From Lomentospora prolificans (Eukaryota; Ascomycota; Sordariomycetes; Microascales; Microascaceae), in the NCBI GenBank assembly GCA_029532625.1, contig JARFXM010000003.1:186001-250000 (forward strand): a stretch of DNA of 64,000 nucleotides. The letters are read 5' to 3'. Shown here one piece after another: positions 22,698 through 35,328 of this stretch. Made by a program: the position numbers and the translations under genes. The notes below the pieces were generated by a model that worked only from the letters and a program-made list of their open reading frames with translations, did no database searches and had not been told where the DNA came from. The first letter of the stretch is position 1. Every line of letters starts with the position of its first letter.

Positions 22698-23504
22698 ATG
22701 ACTCTCACGGGAACTGGAGCCTCGCGGATCCTTGCGCCCCTCGGCCGATTGGGAGCTTTCATCAGCTCCGTCATCGTCGCCGGTCTCGCAGGATCCTTCA
22801 TGCATCGCCTTCACACTCATGGCTTGCATTATGGTAGCAAGATCACCTATGTCATCGCGCTCTCCGGTCTCAGCATCTTCTTCTCGCTTCTCCTCATGTT
22901 TCCTTTCAAGTTTACTTTCTGGGCTTTCCCCCTCGATTTTGCCTTCTTCATCATGTGGATGGTTGCCTTTGGTTTGTTGGCAAATGTATGTGATTTTTTC
23001 CCCTCTCACCTTGCAAGCCGTGTCCACTGTAGTGTAATACTAACAAGGCTCATATAGCTGGCTAGTAGCTGCGGAGGCAGCTGGTATCGCTTTGTCTGGC
23101 GGTTCTCTTGGAACGCGAACCGTTGCGGTGCCTGGCGCTCTCTCCTGGCTTTCTCCTTCCTTGCTAGCATGTTCTGGCTCGCCAACACTCTGCTTGGCGC
23201 ATATAAAACCTTCACTGGCAACCGGGAGCATAACGACCATGACCGCCACGAGCGCGGTTTCGGGTAAGTTTCCAGTTTCTTGGGTCAAATCAGTGAGCGC
23301 GACACTAACGATGTCAATAGGAGAAGCAAGCGCCTTAGCCATGGATCGTCCGTTACCGACCCGGCCATGAGCCAGCCTAGGACTTCCCAGCCTACCAGTG
23401 CTGGGTACGCCGCTGACAACACCACTCGCAACGCTCCCGTCGGCAATACGCACGCCACCGACACTGGTAACACTGGCGGTAACGTCAACCCGGCGTACCA
23501 GTAG
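22698..23504 (+). CDS. MARVEL-domain membrane protein
   Basis: 225 aa from exons 22698..22985, 23058..23263 and 23321..23504. Introns are 72 nt (GTATGT, perfect TACTAAC branch, TAG) and 57 nt (GTAAGT, CACTAAC, TAG). Four transmembrane segments are visible: GAFISSVIVAGLAGSF, YVIALSGLSIFFSLLLMF, LDFAFFIMWMVAFGLL and LLAFSFLASMFWLANTLLG, with cysteines in the loop between TM3 and TM4. This is the MARVEL layout found in fungal plasma-membrane and membrane-microdomain proteins. The C-terminal tail is hydrophilic, rich in Ser, Thr, Asn and Gly. The exact partner or function is unknown. It is convergent with the long WW-domain gene. Confidence 0.85.
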
Positions 23505-24252
23505 ACATCGCCACTGGAGTCCCCCACACTGGCATCCATACTATGGTTAATCTCACACAGACACCTAGTTATGGGCAGTGTTGGTCCCTAAACGGGGAAA
23601 TGCGAAATTCGCTATTTGGGAAATGTGCGCTTGAGTCTAGGCACCCAGTCGTGGCTCGATAGGTCGGTTGATGTGAGGTTTTGTGAGTTGAGGTGAGGCT
23701 GACCGAGAAGAACTGTGAAGGGTGAGGATAGTTGTGGCGTCTATTTCAACTCGACCATATTGGCTGAATAGCTGGCTATGGATAATCTTTGGTGGTTGCA
23801 GAGCACTAATAATGTCGTCTCGGGAGAGAGCTCATGTTCTTGAGTGAGGGAGGGTGTTGTGCTGAATTTAATTCATTTAAATTTAATAATTTTATTCAAA
23901 TCTAATGATTCATTTAATGGCCAAAAGAAGGCCGGCTTTGTTAATTTGCTTCTCAATGATTACTAAAAAGTCAAACCATGTCCGGATTATACGCAAGGGA
24001 GATATCAAGAATCATTGCCAGCGGCTCGCTACTCGATACGGTCAGCAGGGCTGGCGCGCAGAAATGAGTGAGGCGGAATTCCTGTCCAAGAAAAAGGGTA
24101 TAAATGGTATATTGTAACAAATTAATAGAGCTATCATCAAGATCCGAAAATGAAGTGTATCAGTATAGTCAAAAAGGCCGGCAGACACGACCCGAGTTCA
24201 TACGTATCGGCGAAAGTCAAGGCCTTAAAGAGAAACCAATATCCAAGCACCA
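23505..24252. other. Convergent intergenic region
   Basis: Spacer between two convergent genes, AT-rich around 23860-23910 (ATTTAATTCATTTAAATTTAAT). It should hold both 3' UTRs. No gene is supportable. Confidence 0.5.
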
Positions 24253-27200
24253 CTAGTAATCATCCCCCCAGTCGCCACCAGAATAATCCGCCACAGGCTT
24301 CCTCGCCATTTTCGCCTTAAACTCCGCATTCCTTTGTGCCGCCACCCTGGCCGGTCCCGCTGCGGAGGAAGGTCCTGACGTTGTCGAGAGTACGCTAACG
24401 CGCCGGCTATCCACTGAGTCCGCCGAGCTAATGTCCGAGATCATGCTCTCGCGCACGGACGGCGAGATCTGCCCGCTAACAAGAGGGCTTCCCTGGCTGG
24501 GAGTGCGGTTCCGGGTCACAGAGAGAGGTGCGGGCCGGAGGCTATCATGTCTGTTTATGGGGGTTTGGTTCACGTGGGCTCCCGACATCATGGGCTCGCT
24601 CGGGGCCGGGATGATCGGAACTGCAGCAGCGAGGATTTGAGCTGGAATTTGTGCCTGAGGCGGTTTAGTGTCCTCAGGTGGGGAGTGAGGCGGTACTTGG
24701 AGGTCAGGGGCCTTTTGGCTCTGTGTGCTTAAAGGCGGCGACACTTGCACAATCTGGGGCTTTAACACCGGCTGCGCTTGGGCCTCGGAGACGTCCATCG
24801 TCGATATCGACCCTCCGTCAGACTCAGCTGATTCAGGAATCGGCTTTTGAGTCTGCATCATTTGTGTAGTAGCCGAGCCGATCGAGTTCGCATTGGAGTT
24901 GGCCCTCTGCCTCACCGACTCGGGCGATGGCGGTGACATCTGGGTGCTCTGCGGGCTTCCAGCCTGAATAGATCCCGTAGGCGACGTAGTCGATACGGGT
25001 GTGGATGGTTTGGGATGGTTGACCAGCATCCCGGGTTGCGCCGGATACTGGCCTTGGGGACCACCCGGCATGCCCGCTTGCGTCGTACCGGGAGGCATCT
25101 GCATCATCTGCTGAGGCACAAAGCCTTGGGGATATGCAAACTGAGGGGGTGCCATCTGCTGGAACCCAGGAGGAATATTCTGAGGCATACCGGGGGACAC
25201 AGCATACTGCTGAGTATGCCGAACCGGTTGATAAACGAAACCCTGAGGGCCCATGCCACCTTGTTGCATCCAACCAGTGGCCTGAGGAGGGGTTGCCTGC
25301 ATTTGCGGTTGCGGGGGTGCAGCTTTTTGTAGTGTCTTGGTCGACTTCAGGAACTTGTTGTACCACTTCGACTTTTCCCTTGCAAGCCCTGGGATGGGAG
25401 CGCCAGTTGCAGGACCTGGCATGGCGGAATGTTGTGCACCGGGAAACTGTATTGGGGCCTGTCCAGCCATGACTGGAGCGCCGGGTTGAATAAAGGGCAC
25501 ACCTCTATGTTGACCTGGCGGGAACTGCTGGAACTGCCCAGGTGATTGCCCCTGCATTCGGGGTGGACCCTGAGGGCTAGATGGCGCTGGTCCGTGAGGC
25601 GCTTCTTGCTGTGGCATCGCTGCGACCTGAGAACCGGGTCGGGGCAGTCCTTGAGGTGCTCCCTGGGGTGCTCCCTGTTGCATTGCCTGGGGTGGAGCCT
25701 GATACTGAACCTGGGGCATATTCACCAAAGGTTTGGCTTGTGCCTGGGCGGGACCATGCTGTGCAGGTGGCATCGAGCTTCGATGCCCAGCAGAGGCCTG
25801 TGACGAAAGAGACGTCGCCCTAGGCTTCCCTACAACAACCTCCTGCTCGGGTTGCTCACGGATAGAATGAAGACCATGACCCACGGCAGCACTCGGCCCG
25901 CTCGGGGGTTCAATGAGGGCCGCAGGAATCGCGGTCGCCTGAGAAGTAGCCCCTTGAGCTGGCTGCTCTGGCTGGGTGGCAGGTTTCTGCGCCTGCGGCA
26001 CGGTGGATGGAGCTGGAGCTGGGGCGGCGGCAGAGGCACTCTTCTCCTCCAGTGGTACCTTGGCAGGTCGGGGAGGGCTGACCGGTTGCTGTGGGGCTAT
26101 GGGCTGTACCGGAGCCGCTACCTGCGGAGGCGCTGGCTCGGCTAAAGGAAATTGGGTGGCGGGTTGAGTATGCCTGACGGAGACGGACTGCGATCGCTGG
26201 GGTACATGCCCATGCGGCAGCTGCGGCGGCTGTATCACTGGGGGAACTGGTCCTTGCGGGTTCGTGTGAAAGGATTGTCCCTGATGCTGCTTTCTCAAAA
26301 GTTGCATCATCTGCTCCGGTGGCAGTGAACGCCTGCGCTCCTCATTGTCTTGCATGAGTGCACGTTGCTGTAACGGGCCTCGAGGCCTAGCATTGGACGC
26401 CACTTCTCGCTGTTGCTGGGGCTTTTGTTGGGGTTGGGGTTGAGGAGGAAAGTACGAGTCAGAGACTCGGGATGGTCCCTGTTGACTTGCTACGGGCGGT
26501 TGAGTGGCCCCGGGATTCACATTCCTTGAGGCCGACGCAGCTGAAGGAGCGAGCTGCTGATGTGCAGGGCCAGACAGCGGGGACGGAGAGGAGCCAATGG
26601 ATAGAGCTGCCGGCATATGAACTTGTCGGGCAGGTGCAGGCGAACCGCTAACTCCCGGTGGAGATGCCCGATACATTTCAAACGGAGAAGGCGTCGCTAA
26701 AGGGTGTTCAGGATACATACGACCAGAAGGCGGCATGGGTGTCGTCCCGCTTCCTGGTGCCAGGATGGCAGATGGCTGTTGTGTTTGTTGCCATGGTGCG
26801 GGCGGGGTGATAACCGTCGAGGGGATCGGAGGCTGAGCTTGAAGAGGCGAATTAGCCTGCACTGTGGGTTGCCCAGGGGCCAAACTTGCCGGGACTGGTG
26901 GAGCTTGTCCAGGGCCGGCAGATGACGGATCATTCACAACCATCACGGGCTGGTTTACGAACATGTGCTGAGGGACTCCCCGTCCTTGTTGGCCGACAAT
27001 GTGGGGAGCCAAGCCGGGCGGCAGCTGCTGACCGGGTTGAAGCGATGGCGGGGCTCTCTTCCAGGGAGGGACCTGTCCGGCGGCTTGCGACTGTCCACGG
27101 GCTTCCATCGCGGTCGGTAGCGCGGTCGGTAGGGAGTTCGAGTGCGGCCGTTGCTGAAGCTTCTGGGCGTGGCCAATAGGCGCTGCGGCTTGTGTTGTCG

Positions 27201-29291
27201 GTGCCAGAGCCGGTGCATGCGCCTGCTGCTCGAGGGTCTCGCCCAGAGTTGGAGGCACTTCAGACGCAGGCGTCCCGTTAGGTGGCGTAAAAGCTTGGTA
27301 CCGTCCTGATGCATTAGCTTGCTGCACTTGAGCCGGCATAGTCTCCGCTCGGTGTAGGCCCGGTCGGGGATCAGCGGGCGGACTCAAGCCTCGTCCAAGC
27401 CCGTTGGGAGGTTGCATGTGGCCGGCGTGCATCGGGTGAGCTGGTTGCCCTTGGTGAGACTGCTGCATCTGCCTCATCATTGCGTGCTGCTGTGCCTGGT
27501 GGTAGGAGAGAGGCCGGTGGCCGGCAGGTGGCGCGGGCCGACGGCTGGTCCGGATAGGAATGGGTTCAGCTTTGCCGGGCTGAAGAACTGAGGGTAGACC
27601 AGGCATGCCTGGCGGCTGGGTAATAGGAGGACCTGGGCGAGTATCCTTTGCGGGTACAGGAGGCGGCGTGTCTATGGATTGCCTTGGTGGGTTCGGGGGT
27701 TGTAAAACGGACGGCTGGACAGAAGGTTGAGGTTGGGTCTGTCTCTGGGTAGGTACTGGAACGCTCTGCGCATCCATCGGCACCTTCGGCGGAGCGGCCG
27801 GGGGGTTAGTGCGGTGGGGGCGTTCGAGGTGCGCGGCTCCGACGACTGCGCTGTGGGCACAATCGACATCGCTTCGTGACTGATCGGGGAAGAATTAACG
27901 CGGGTTACTGATGGTACTTCCATTGGTGTCCCCACTCGCGAGACAGGTGGTGTTGAGCCTGGAGTCCAAGGTTTGAAGCTTGATGGTTTCGTTCCTGCGT
28001 TTGTGGGTTTCCTCGTTATTTTGAATTGCTGAGGAGGAATCGCAGTTACAGCCGCATCAGCTGTAGGGCCTTGAGGCGGCGCGGAGCCCGGGGTAATCCC
28101 TTGACTTGCAGGTGAAGGAACTGGTGGAGTAGGGCTTTGACTCTGCGCCGATGCCGGCGATGGCTTAAATGCTGTGAACCCTCCTTGCTGGCCTGCTCCC
28201 TGAATGACAGGAGGCTGCGAGCTCGAGACTTGGGCAGGTGGCGACGGACCAAGGGGCGTTGGCGGCCTATCGGGGTCATCATCTTCTCTTGGTTGAAAAG
28301 GATAAACTCTCGGTCCCGTCTCTACCCGCCTAGGGCGCGGAGGTTCAGTAGCCTCCGCAGGATTCCTCTCAGTTGTGGGGCTGCGGTGAGCGGGTAGTTC
28401 TGCAAGACCCTGTTCCATCATGAACGTTTCTATTGGCGCTAGGACAGCGTTATCAGCCATCTCCACAGGATCGGGGTGTAGCTCTATGTGTGCCATAGCA
28501 GTAGCTTCGGTGGGCATCTCTGCAATGATTCCGACAGGGTTGAAGACGGTGGTTTCGGGGAGCTCGTGTGGGAGATCTCGGCTATCGAGCATCGGAACCC
28601 CGGGAGAAGTCGGTTCCTCCTTCTTGGGTTCCTCGGACGCGGATGCGGCTGGCGCATTATCGGGAGGGGGGAAGATATCGGCACCCACTATGAAAACAGC
28701 ATGCGTAGATGGCGCTTCGGGTTGCCGTGGTGGAGACGGGTCAGTAGATTCGCATGTTGCGATCACGGGAGTGCTCTGGATAACGGAGGGTGTCGGCATG
28801 GAGCTCTCGGGGGGTGAGGCGACAAACTCTCGGTTTACCTCCGGTTTCTTTTCCTCCGGCTTGGCACCCATCAAGATCGCAGTCTCGTCCTCTTCTTCGA
28901 CCAATGGGCTAATATCAGTATAAGCCCCAGGGCCTAAATACATGAAGCTCTCGGGCTGGAAGACACCACCGGCATCTTCATCGTCGTCCCCAAAGCCTCC
29001 ATCCCAAGCTGTACTAAGCGGCCCCCCAGTAGCACTCATGACAGGGCCCCTGCTGGATCCATGAGAACCTCCGGCAGGACCTTGCGCCGTCACTTTACGC
29101 TTAATCTGCTGCTGGCTCTCTAGCCGCTCCTCGGGAGCGAGGGTCGGAGCGGGAGACGCGGCATCGATGTACTCGGGATACTCGTCGCCCTCTTTTGGGA
29201 AGGTGTACTGAATCAGCCCCGTGGGCTTGTAACGATAGAACCACCGATTGCCATCGTAGTCGATGTCCCAGCCTGGCGGAAGGTCGGGCAT
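24253..29291 (-). CDS. Very long WW-domain, Pro/Gln-rich protein (apparent frameshift)
   Basis: Begins at ATG 29291 with a WW domain at about residues 4-36: LPPGWDIDYDGNRWFYRYK, with both Trp and the aromatic block, binding proline-rich partners. The rest is low complexity, rich in Pro, Gln, Ala and Ser, ending in ADYSGGDWGDDY. Two large frames cover the gene: 29291 to about 27800 and about 27800 to 24253. The first runs on to 27672 in the wrong composition. The switch falls near a run of six C/G (27790-27795), where one extra base would join the frames smoothly. An alternative is a 3n+1 or 3n+2 intron ending AAG at 27789-27787 after a CACTAAC branch, but no good donor exists. Total length would be about 1,680 aa. 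Function is likely as a scaffold; homologues are common in Sordariomycetes. Confidence 0.8.
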
Positions 29292-31563
29292 GGCCTGGCT
29301 GAAGCGGAGCTCAATCGAGCTTGAGCGGGGAGTTGAATGGCGCGAGGTATGGGCACGGGGGAATGCCAGACATGTGTGACGTCAGGCTCGATGTGGTAGA
29401 GCAACGAGTAAAGGAAGAAGCGCGATCGTATGGAAGATGTGGAAATAAAATATTAAGATTCTGTTACAAAGGCGCAACAATTTTGCAAAAGGAGTTCTGG
29501 CCAGGAGATAAAGGAATATGGAGCCTGGTCTCGAATTTGGAGAAACAAGGCGCAGCAACCCCCTGCAAGCGACCTGCAAGAACAAGCTGGAGCGAAGCGG
29601 GAAGAGGATAGCGCAGTTGCAGCCTTGCCTTTATTCAATACCCTTGCTTTCTGGGCGACCCGTGTGAAATATTTCCGCGCAGAGGCCCAACAGTTCCTTC
29701 TGAGGTCGAACGTGGCCGCACCTCCCGATTGCGCCAAGTTGGGATCCCTGTCTCTGGGGAATTGAGAGTAAACCAGAGTTAGTTTAGCTTATCCAGACTA
29801 TTGTGCCGGATTTCCAACTTGCACATTTGCCTATTATTATTTATTACCAACATCAGCGCCAGGGGAGATCGACATGAACAGTCTCGACTTGGGAGCCTGA
29901 TCAGAGTGAACGAGTCGGTGGGGTCAAAAAGGCGCCAGACTCGTTCGAGGAAATGATGGAAGGACCCGAAAAGGTCGGGCCCAGGGACTGTTGCATCTGT
30001 TGGCGGAACCGTAGGAGCAGTTGGAGGAGCTTGGTCCCATATTGCATGGTCATTAGTCTTATGCACCTCTTCCCCCCAGATATTTATAGATGGGAGCAAG
30101 CTCCGCCGCTGCCAAATACAACGTCAACTGCTTAACACTGAAGATCAGTCAGAACTGTATCTTCCCGTGACATATAATGCCCTGCCGCATCGAGCGGTAA
30201 GCTCCCTAGGCATGGGAGTGTCCTCGGACACGGGAAATCACTCGCAAAAGACGGTAATTATAGTGCGCAGCAGGAAATTAGGCTCGAAAGGCTGGCAGCT
30301 GAAGGATCCTTAGGTTCCACCACAATGGTTCAGCGTCAGTTTCATGAGGGCATCTCGGTTCCACTTTGCCGGGAAGAGATGGACACGGGATGGTGGTCCA
30401 TCAAAGTAATGTTCTGATACCTGAAGCAGGAACTCGAATAGGTTCGTGGATTATGCTGGCTCTTCTTTCCAAGCCAGCGATTTTAGAAGGAACAAGCTGG
30501 CTCGTTGTGCCACCCCATGATTACTGGCAGAGGATGCACCATTTTGGGTTAGCTCTCTGCCCAACAGGGAACACTAACCATGCTGGCGTTTGCAGCCAGC
30601 ACTCCTGGCACCCAGTCATCTCAGCACAGCAACACCGTCAATTTAACGCCCCGCACTCGTGCAAGCCAAGGTACCCTGGGGCGGAACATGGCCGCTGACT
30701 TTTCGGAAAAAGAGGCTCGCTCGCTTCTCTCGCCGGCTCGAACTCGACCGGATTATCGAAAAATAGGCTTGGCTGTCCACTCAAGCACGCAAAGAGCAAG
30801 TCGAAAGCGGTCATATCCAATGGCGGAATAACGTGATGAAATGCGCGTTAAAAGCTGGCTGGTGGGCTGGTGGAGTGATCGATGATGCGACAGGTAAGAC
30901 GGACCAACTATCGGGCTCTTGGCCCGGCTGACTGCAACCTCCAAGATTATTCGATGGACAACTTTGACACACAAGGTGCGGCTTAGCCGCTCTCTGATAT
31001 AGATTAGGATAGAGACAAATACCGAGACTCGACTCCTTGTCGGCGCCTAAACCAACCCTCGGTTTCCAGCGCTCCTTCCATCACTTCGTTGTCATTATCC
31101 GATGTCAGTCATCTCCCTCGCTATATTACTACGATGCATTTGTGCAATTATGAGATAGCATCACAATGCGTATCTCCCTAACGGGGTTATGGCCCAATCG
31201 GTGCGCCCCTCCCTCTGGCTGTCACAGACTTTACCCGACACTGATTGTGCCGATGCGCTAAACCCAATCGGGAGCTTTCCCAAGGGGCCAGCTCAGCCTT
31301 TCCAGAACCACCTCCTAGCATCGACACGACGCCCGGCTTCGATCTCCATCTCGAAATCGACGGCACTTGTTTTATCGCGTTTCATTTGCTACGGACTGGC
31401 ATTCTTTCATTTTTTGACGAATCCTGAGAAGGCCGTTTTGCTTCTACGCCCTTCAATGTCTATTGCATCCTGGTGATTGTGTTTTTCTTGTGTCTTATCA
31501 TTTTCGTTACAAGAACACTGCCAGCGTGTCCTGCAACCAGCCTGCTTGGGGCGCACCTTGACC
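29292..31563. other. Divergent intergenic region, WW gene / glucosidase II
   Basis: About 2.3 kb without a supportable gene between two divergent starts. Both promoters and leaders must lie here. Short frames show no domains. Confidence 0.5.
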
Positions 31564-34500
31564 ATGTGGTCTTCCCCTCGTGCCATGCCACCCTCGTGGA
31601 CGAATCTCCTGTACCTCTTATTAGTAACGTTTAGCTGCTTTCTAGCCCCAGTTCGTAAGTTTATCTCCGTCGTCTCTTGGCCCCCCCCCCCGTCCGTCTG
31701 GAGTTTCCGTCCTGACACTCGCTCCTTCTCAGTCTCCGTCAAAGAGAACGACTTCAAGAAGTGCCATCAATCCGGCTTCTGTAAACGGAATCGAGACTAC
31801 GCCGACGCCGCCGCTGCAGCGGGCTCAACCTGGGCCGCCCCCTACGTCCTCCACGCCGACTCCGTCTCCTTCAAGGATGGTCAGCTCCAGGGTACCATTC
31901 TAAAGTCTCTAGACGAAGGCGCCGAGTCCGTCCGCCTGCCTCTTACTGTTTCTTTCCTCCAATCCGGCGCTGCTCGTGTCACCGTTGACGAGGAGAAGCG
32001 CCAGAAGAAGGATATCGTCCTCCGACACGATAGCAACGTCCGCAAGGAACGGTATAACGAGGTCGAGAAGTTTGCCATTGTCGGCGGCTTGACACTTGAT
32101 AAGGAGGCCAGGGTCACTTCGCAGGATGCCCACGGCATGGTCGTCCAGTACGGCTCTACAAAGCACGAAGCGCATATCAAGTTCTCGCCCTTCTCTGTCG
32201 ACTTTAAGCGCGATGGTGTTTCCCACATCAAATTCAACGAGAAGGGGTGGATGAATGTCGAGCACTGGAGGCCCAGGGTCGACAAGCCCGAGCCCGAGAA
32301 GAAGGAGGGCGAGGAAAATAAGGAGGCGGAGGAACAGAGTAATGGCATCGACGAGAGCACTTGGTGGGAGGAGTCTTTTGGCGGCAACACCGATTCCAAG
32401 ACCAGGGGTCCCGAGAGTGTAGCGCTTGACATTACCTTTACGGGTTACAACCACGTCTTCGGTATCCCCTCGCATGCCACTTCGCTCTCTCTCAAGGAGA
32501 CCCGTGGTCGCGAGGAGGGTCATTACACTGAGCCTTACAGGATGTACAACCTCGATGTCTTCGAATACATTCTCGACAGCCCCATGACCCTCTACGGATC
32601 CATCCCCCTCATGCAAGCCCACAACAAGGACTCTACTGTCGCCGTTTTCTGGCTCAACGCCGCTGAGACGTGGGTCGACGTGACCAAGTCCAAGGATGAG
32701 ACCAACCCCAACGCCCTCGGCGCTGCGGCCAAGACCAACACAAACACGCACTGGATCTCCGAGAGCGGGCTCTTGGACGTCTTCGTCTTCCTAGGCCCCA
32801 CGCCCAAGGACATTTCCAAGGTCTACTCCGAGTTGACGGGCACCACCGCCATGCCTCAGGAGTTCGCTCTTGGCTACCATCAGTGCCGATGGAACTACGT
32901 CTCTGATGACGATGTCAAGGAGGTTAACCGCAAGATGGACAAGGCCGGCATCCCTTACGACGTCATCTGGCTCGACATTGAGTACACCGAGGAGAAGAAG
33001 TATTTCACCTTCGATAAGGACATGTTTGTCGACCCTATCGGCATGGGCGAGACGCTCGAGAAGGAAGGCCGCAAGCTAGTTACCATTATCGACCCTCACA
33101 TCAAGAACACCAACGACTACCCTGTCGTCACAGCGCTCAAGGACAAGGATCTCGGAGTCAAGAACAAGGAGGGCAAGATCTTTGACGGATGGTGCTGGCC
33201 CGGTTCATCTCATTGGATTGACACCTTCAACCCTGCTGCCATTGACTGGTGGAAGAGCCTCTTCAAGTATGCCAGCTTCACTGGCACACGGGAAAATACC
33301 TTCATCTGGAACGACATGAACGAGCCATCTGTCTTCAACGGCCCCGAAACCACCATGCCCAAGGACAACATCCACTACGACAACTGGGAACACCGTGACG
33401 TGCACAACCTCATGGGTATGACGTTCCATAACGCTACTTACCAGGCTCTCAGGTCCCGGAAGTCTGGCGAGCTCCGCCGACCTTTTGTCCTCACCCGCTC
33501 CTTCTTCGCCGGCTCCCAGCGATTCGGCGCCATGTGGACCGGTGACAACCAGGCTTCTTGGGGCCATCTCGGCGCGGCCATTCCCATGATCCTCAGCCAG
33601 GGCATCGCCGGCTTCCCCTTTGCTGGTGCGGACGTAGGCGGCTTCTTCGGAAACCCCGACATTGATCTCCAAACCCGCTGGTACCAGGCTGGGGCTTTCT
33701 ACCCCTTCTTCCGTGGCCATGCCCACATTGACGCCCGCCGCCGAGAACCCTACTTGGCTCCTGAACCTCACAAGACTATCATCGCCTCTGCGCTCCGTCT
33801 CCGTTACAGCCTCCTCCCCGCCTGGTACACCGCCTTCTTCCACGCCCACCGCGACGGTAGCCCCATCGTCCGCCCCATGTACTGGACCCACCCCACCGAA
33901 GAGGCCGGCTTCGCCGTGGATGATCAGCTCTTCGTCGGAAGCACTGGTCTCCTTGTGAAGCCTGTTGTTGAGAAGGACAAGTTCACCGCCGAGATCTACA
34001 TCCCCGATGACGAGATCTACTACGACTACTTCACTTACGATACTCTTTCCACCAAGAAGGCCAAGAATATCACTGTCAACGCGCCCCTTGAGCACATCCC
34101 CATCCTCATGCGCGGCGGCCACATTTTCCCCCGTCGCGATACTCCCCGCCGCTCCAGCGCCCTCCAACGCTTCGACGACTACACCCTCGTCGTGTCTGTC
34201 TCCAAGGCCGGTGCCGCCGAGGGCGAGCTCTACGTCGACGACGGCGACTCGTTCGACTACGAGAAGGGTCAATACATCTACCGCAAGTTCACCCTCGAGG
34301 GCCAGACCATCACGTCAACCGACGCCGAGGGCCGCGATGTCAAGGCTGTCAAGCCGGGCGCTTGGCTGAAGCAGATGAAGAACGTCGCTGTGGACAAAAT
34401 TGTCATTGTCGGCGCACCCGCCTCGTGGGATAGGAAGGAGGTGGAGGTGACGTCGGCGGGCAAGACTTGGGCAGCGCCTATCAGGTACGTCAAGGGTAAG

Positions 34501-34578
34501 GGCATCAAGTCGTCGTTTGCTGTTGTTGGCAGGGTTGGTGCTGCGATTGGAGAGGATTTCACTGTGAAGGTTGTATAA
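31564..34578 (+). CDS. ROT2: Glucosidase II alpha subunit (GH31)
   Basis: ER enzyme that trims the two inner alpha-1,3-glucoses from N-glycans, so controls glycoprotein folding. 978 aa from exons 31564..31654 and 31733..34578; the 78-nt intron (GTAAGT to TCAG) contains a run of twelve C and no stop, so a retained form would stay in frame. N-terminal signal: TNLLYLLLVTFSCFLAP, followed by VKENDFKKCHQSGFC, typical of the family. The GH31 core has YHQCRWNY, WLDIEY, and the catalytic nucleophile D558 in WNDMNEPSVF; D635 in WTGDNQASW is the expected acid/base. A second GH31 hallmark, GADVGGFFG, follows. Length is normal. The beta subunit carries the HDEL signal and is not in the window. Strong C-ending codon bias suggests high expression. 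The start ATG is within 30 residues of the signal helix. Confidence 0.97.
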   Translation: MWSSPRAMPPSWTNLLYLLLVTFSCFLAPVRKFISVVSWPPPPSVWSFRPDTRSFSVSVKENDFKKCHQSGFCKRNRDYADAAAAAGSTWAAPYVLHADSVSFKDGQLQGTILKSLDEGAESVRLPLTVSFLQSGAARVTVDEEKRQKKDIVLRHDSNVRKERYNEVEKFAIVGGLTLDKEARVTSQDAHGMVVQYGSTKHEAHIKFSPFSVDFKRDGVSHIKFNEKGWMNVEHWRPRVDKPEPEKKEGEENKEAEEQSNGIDESTWWEESFGGNTDSKTRGPESVALDITFTGYNHVFGIPSHATSLSLKETRGREEGHYTEPYRMYNLDVFEYILDSPMTLYGSIPLMQAHNKDSTVAVFWLNAAETWVDVTKSKDETNPNALGAAAKTNTNTHWISESGLLDVFVFLGPTPKDISKVYSELTGTTAMPQEFALGYHQCRWNYVSDDDVKEVNRKMDKAGIPYDVIWLDIEYTEEKKYFTFDKDMFVDPIGMGETLEKEGRKLVTIIDPHIKNTNDYPVVTALKDKDLGVKNKEGKIFDGWCWPGSSHWIDTFNPAAIDWWKSLFKYASFTGTRENTFIWNDMNEPSVFNGPETTMPKDNIHYDNWEHRDVHNLMGMTFHNATYQALRSRKSGELRRPFVLTRSFFAGSQRFGAMWTGDNQASWGHLGAAIPMILSQGIAGFPFAGADVGGFFGNPDIDLQTRWYQAGAFYPFFRGHAHIDARRREPYLAPEPHKTIIASALRLRYSLLPAWYTAFFHAHRDGSPIVRPMYWTHPTEEAGFAVDDQLFVGSTGLLVKPVVEKDKFTAEIYIPDDEIYYDYFTYDTLSTKKAKNITVNAPLEHIPILMRGGHIFPRRDTPRRSSALQRFDDYTLVVSVSKAGAAEGELYVDDGDSFDYEKGQYIYRKFTLEGQTITSTDAEGRDVKAVKPGAWLKQMKNVAVDKIVIVGAPASWDRKEVEVTSAGKTWAAPIRYVKGKGIKSSFAVVGRVGAAIGEDFTVKVV

Positions 34579-35328
34579 AAAAAGGGTTTTAGACTATGTA
34601 TACAAGGTGATGATGGGAATAGCGTTCCCGTCGTTACATAGCAAGTTTCGATAAGAATCATTTTCGCGTCAATGGTCAAGACTTCAAAGCGCTCCGAGCT
34701 GATCGTGGCTCGGCAGGGTGTATGTAGCCATGTATGTGAGAAAGTTTGTACCGTTTCTCCCTCCATTCCCAACTCATTATCACGCACGAGAGAGGACCGA
34801 GGTAGGAAGTGAAAAGCAGAAGCTCAAGCGCCAACTACTCCGTAGTTCAGAGCCGTCGGTAAAGCCGGAAAACAGATTCCCCCATACTTTGCTTTTTTCT
34901 AAACAAACTATCCATCCGTCCCTCCCACGCTCCGGGCCAGAATCAATAGGGCCACCTACCTAAACGTATCGAATCTAAGTTTTGCGCGCATGCTTCAGAG
35001 GATGTCATTCTGCTTCGATCTGGGGTAGCGCAAACTCAATCCCAATCCTCGACGTCATATTATGCAAATAGCGGGAGTATCCGAAAACGGAGGTGGCCCC
35101 TCCTTTTTAAAATTAGTGCGAGACTACTTCGTAATAGGGAAAACCCCTCGTTGATTTTGCGTCATGGGTGCACAGGTTAAAGGACGAAGCTGGCAAAGCT
35201 CACAATAACAGAGGCCCCCGAGAGTTCGATATTTCACTCGCGTATTGCAGTTGGATATACACGTCCAACTTTTGGAGATTTTGCGACCTTAATAGCGTCA
35301 TTCGCTAGGTTTTATCACGCGAGGTACC
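34579..35328. other. Intergenic, tandem genes
   Basis: Spacer between glucosidase II alpha and the reductase gene, both on plus. No gene is supportable. It holds the glucosidase 3' UTR and the next gene's promoter. Confidence 0.5.
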
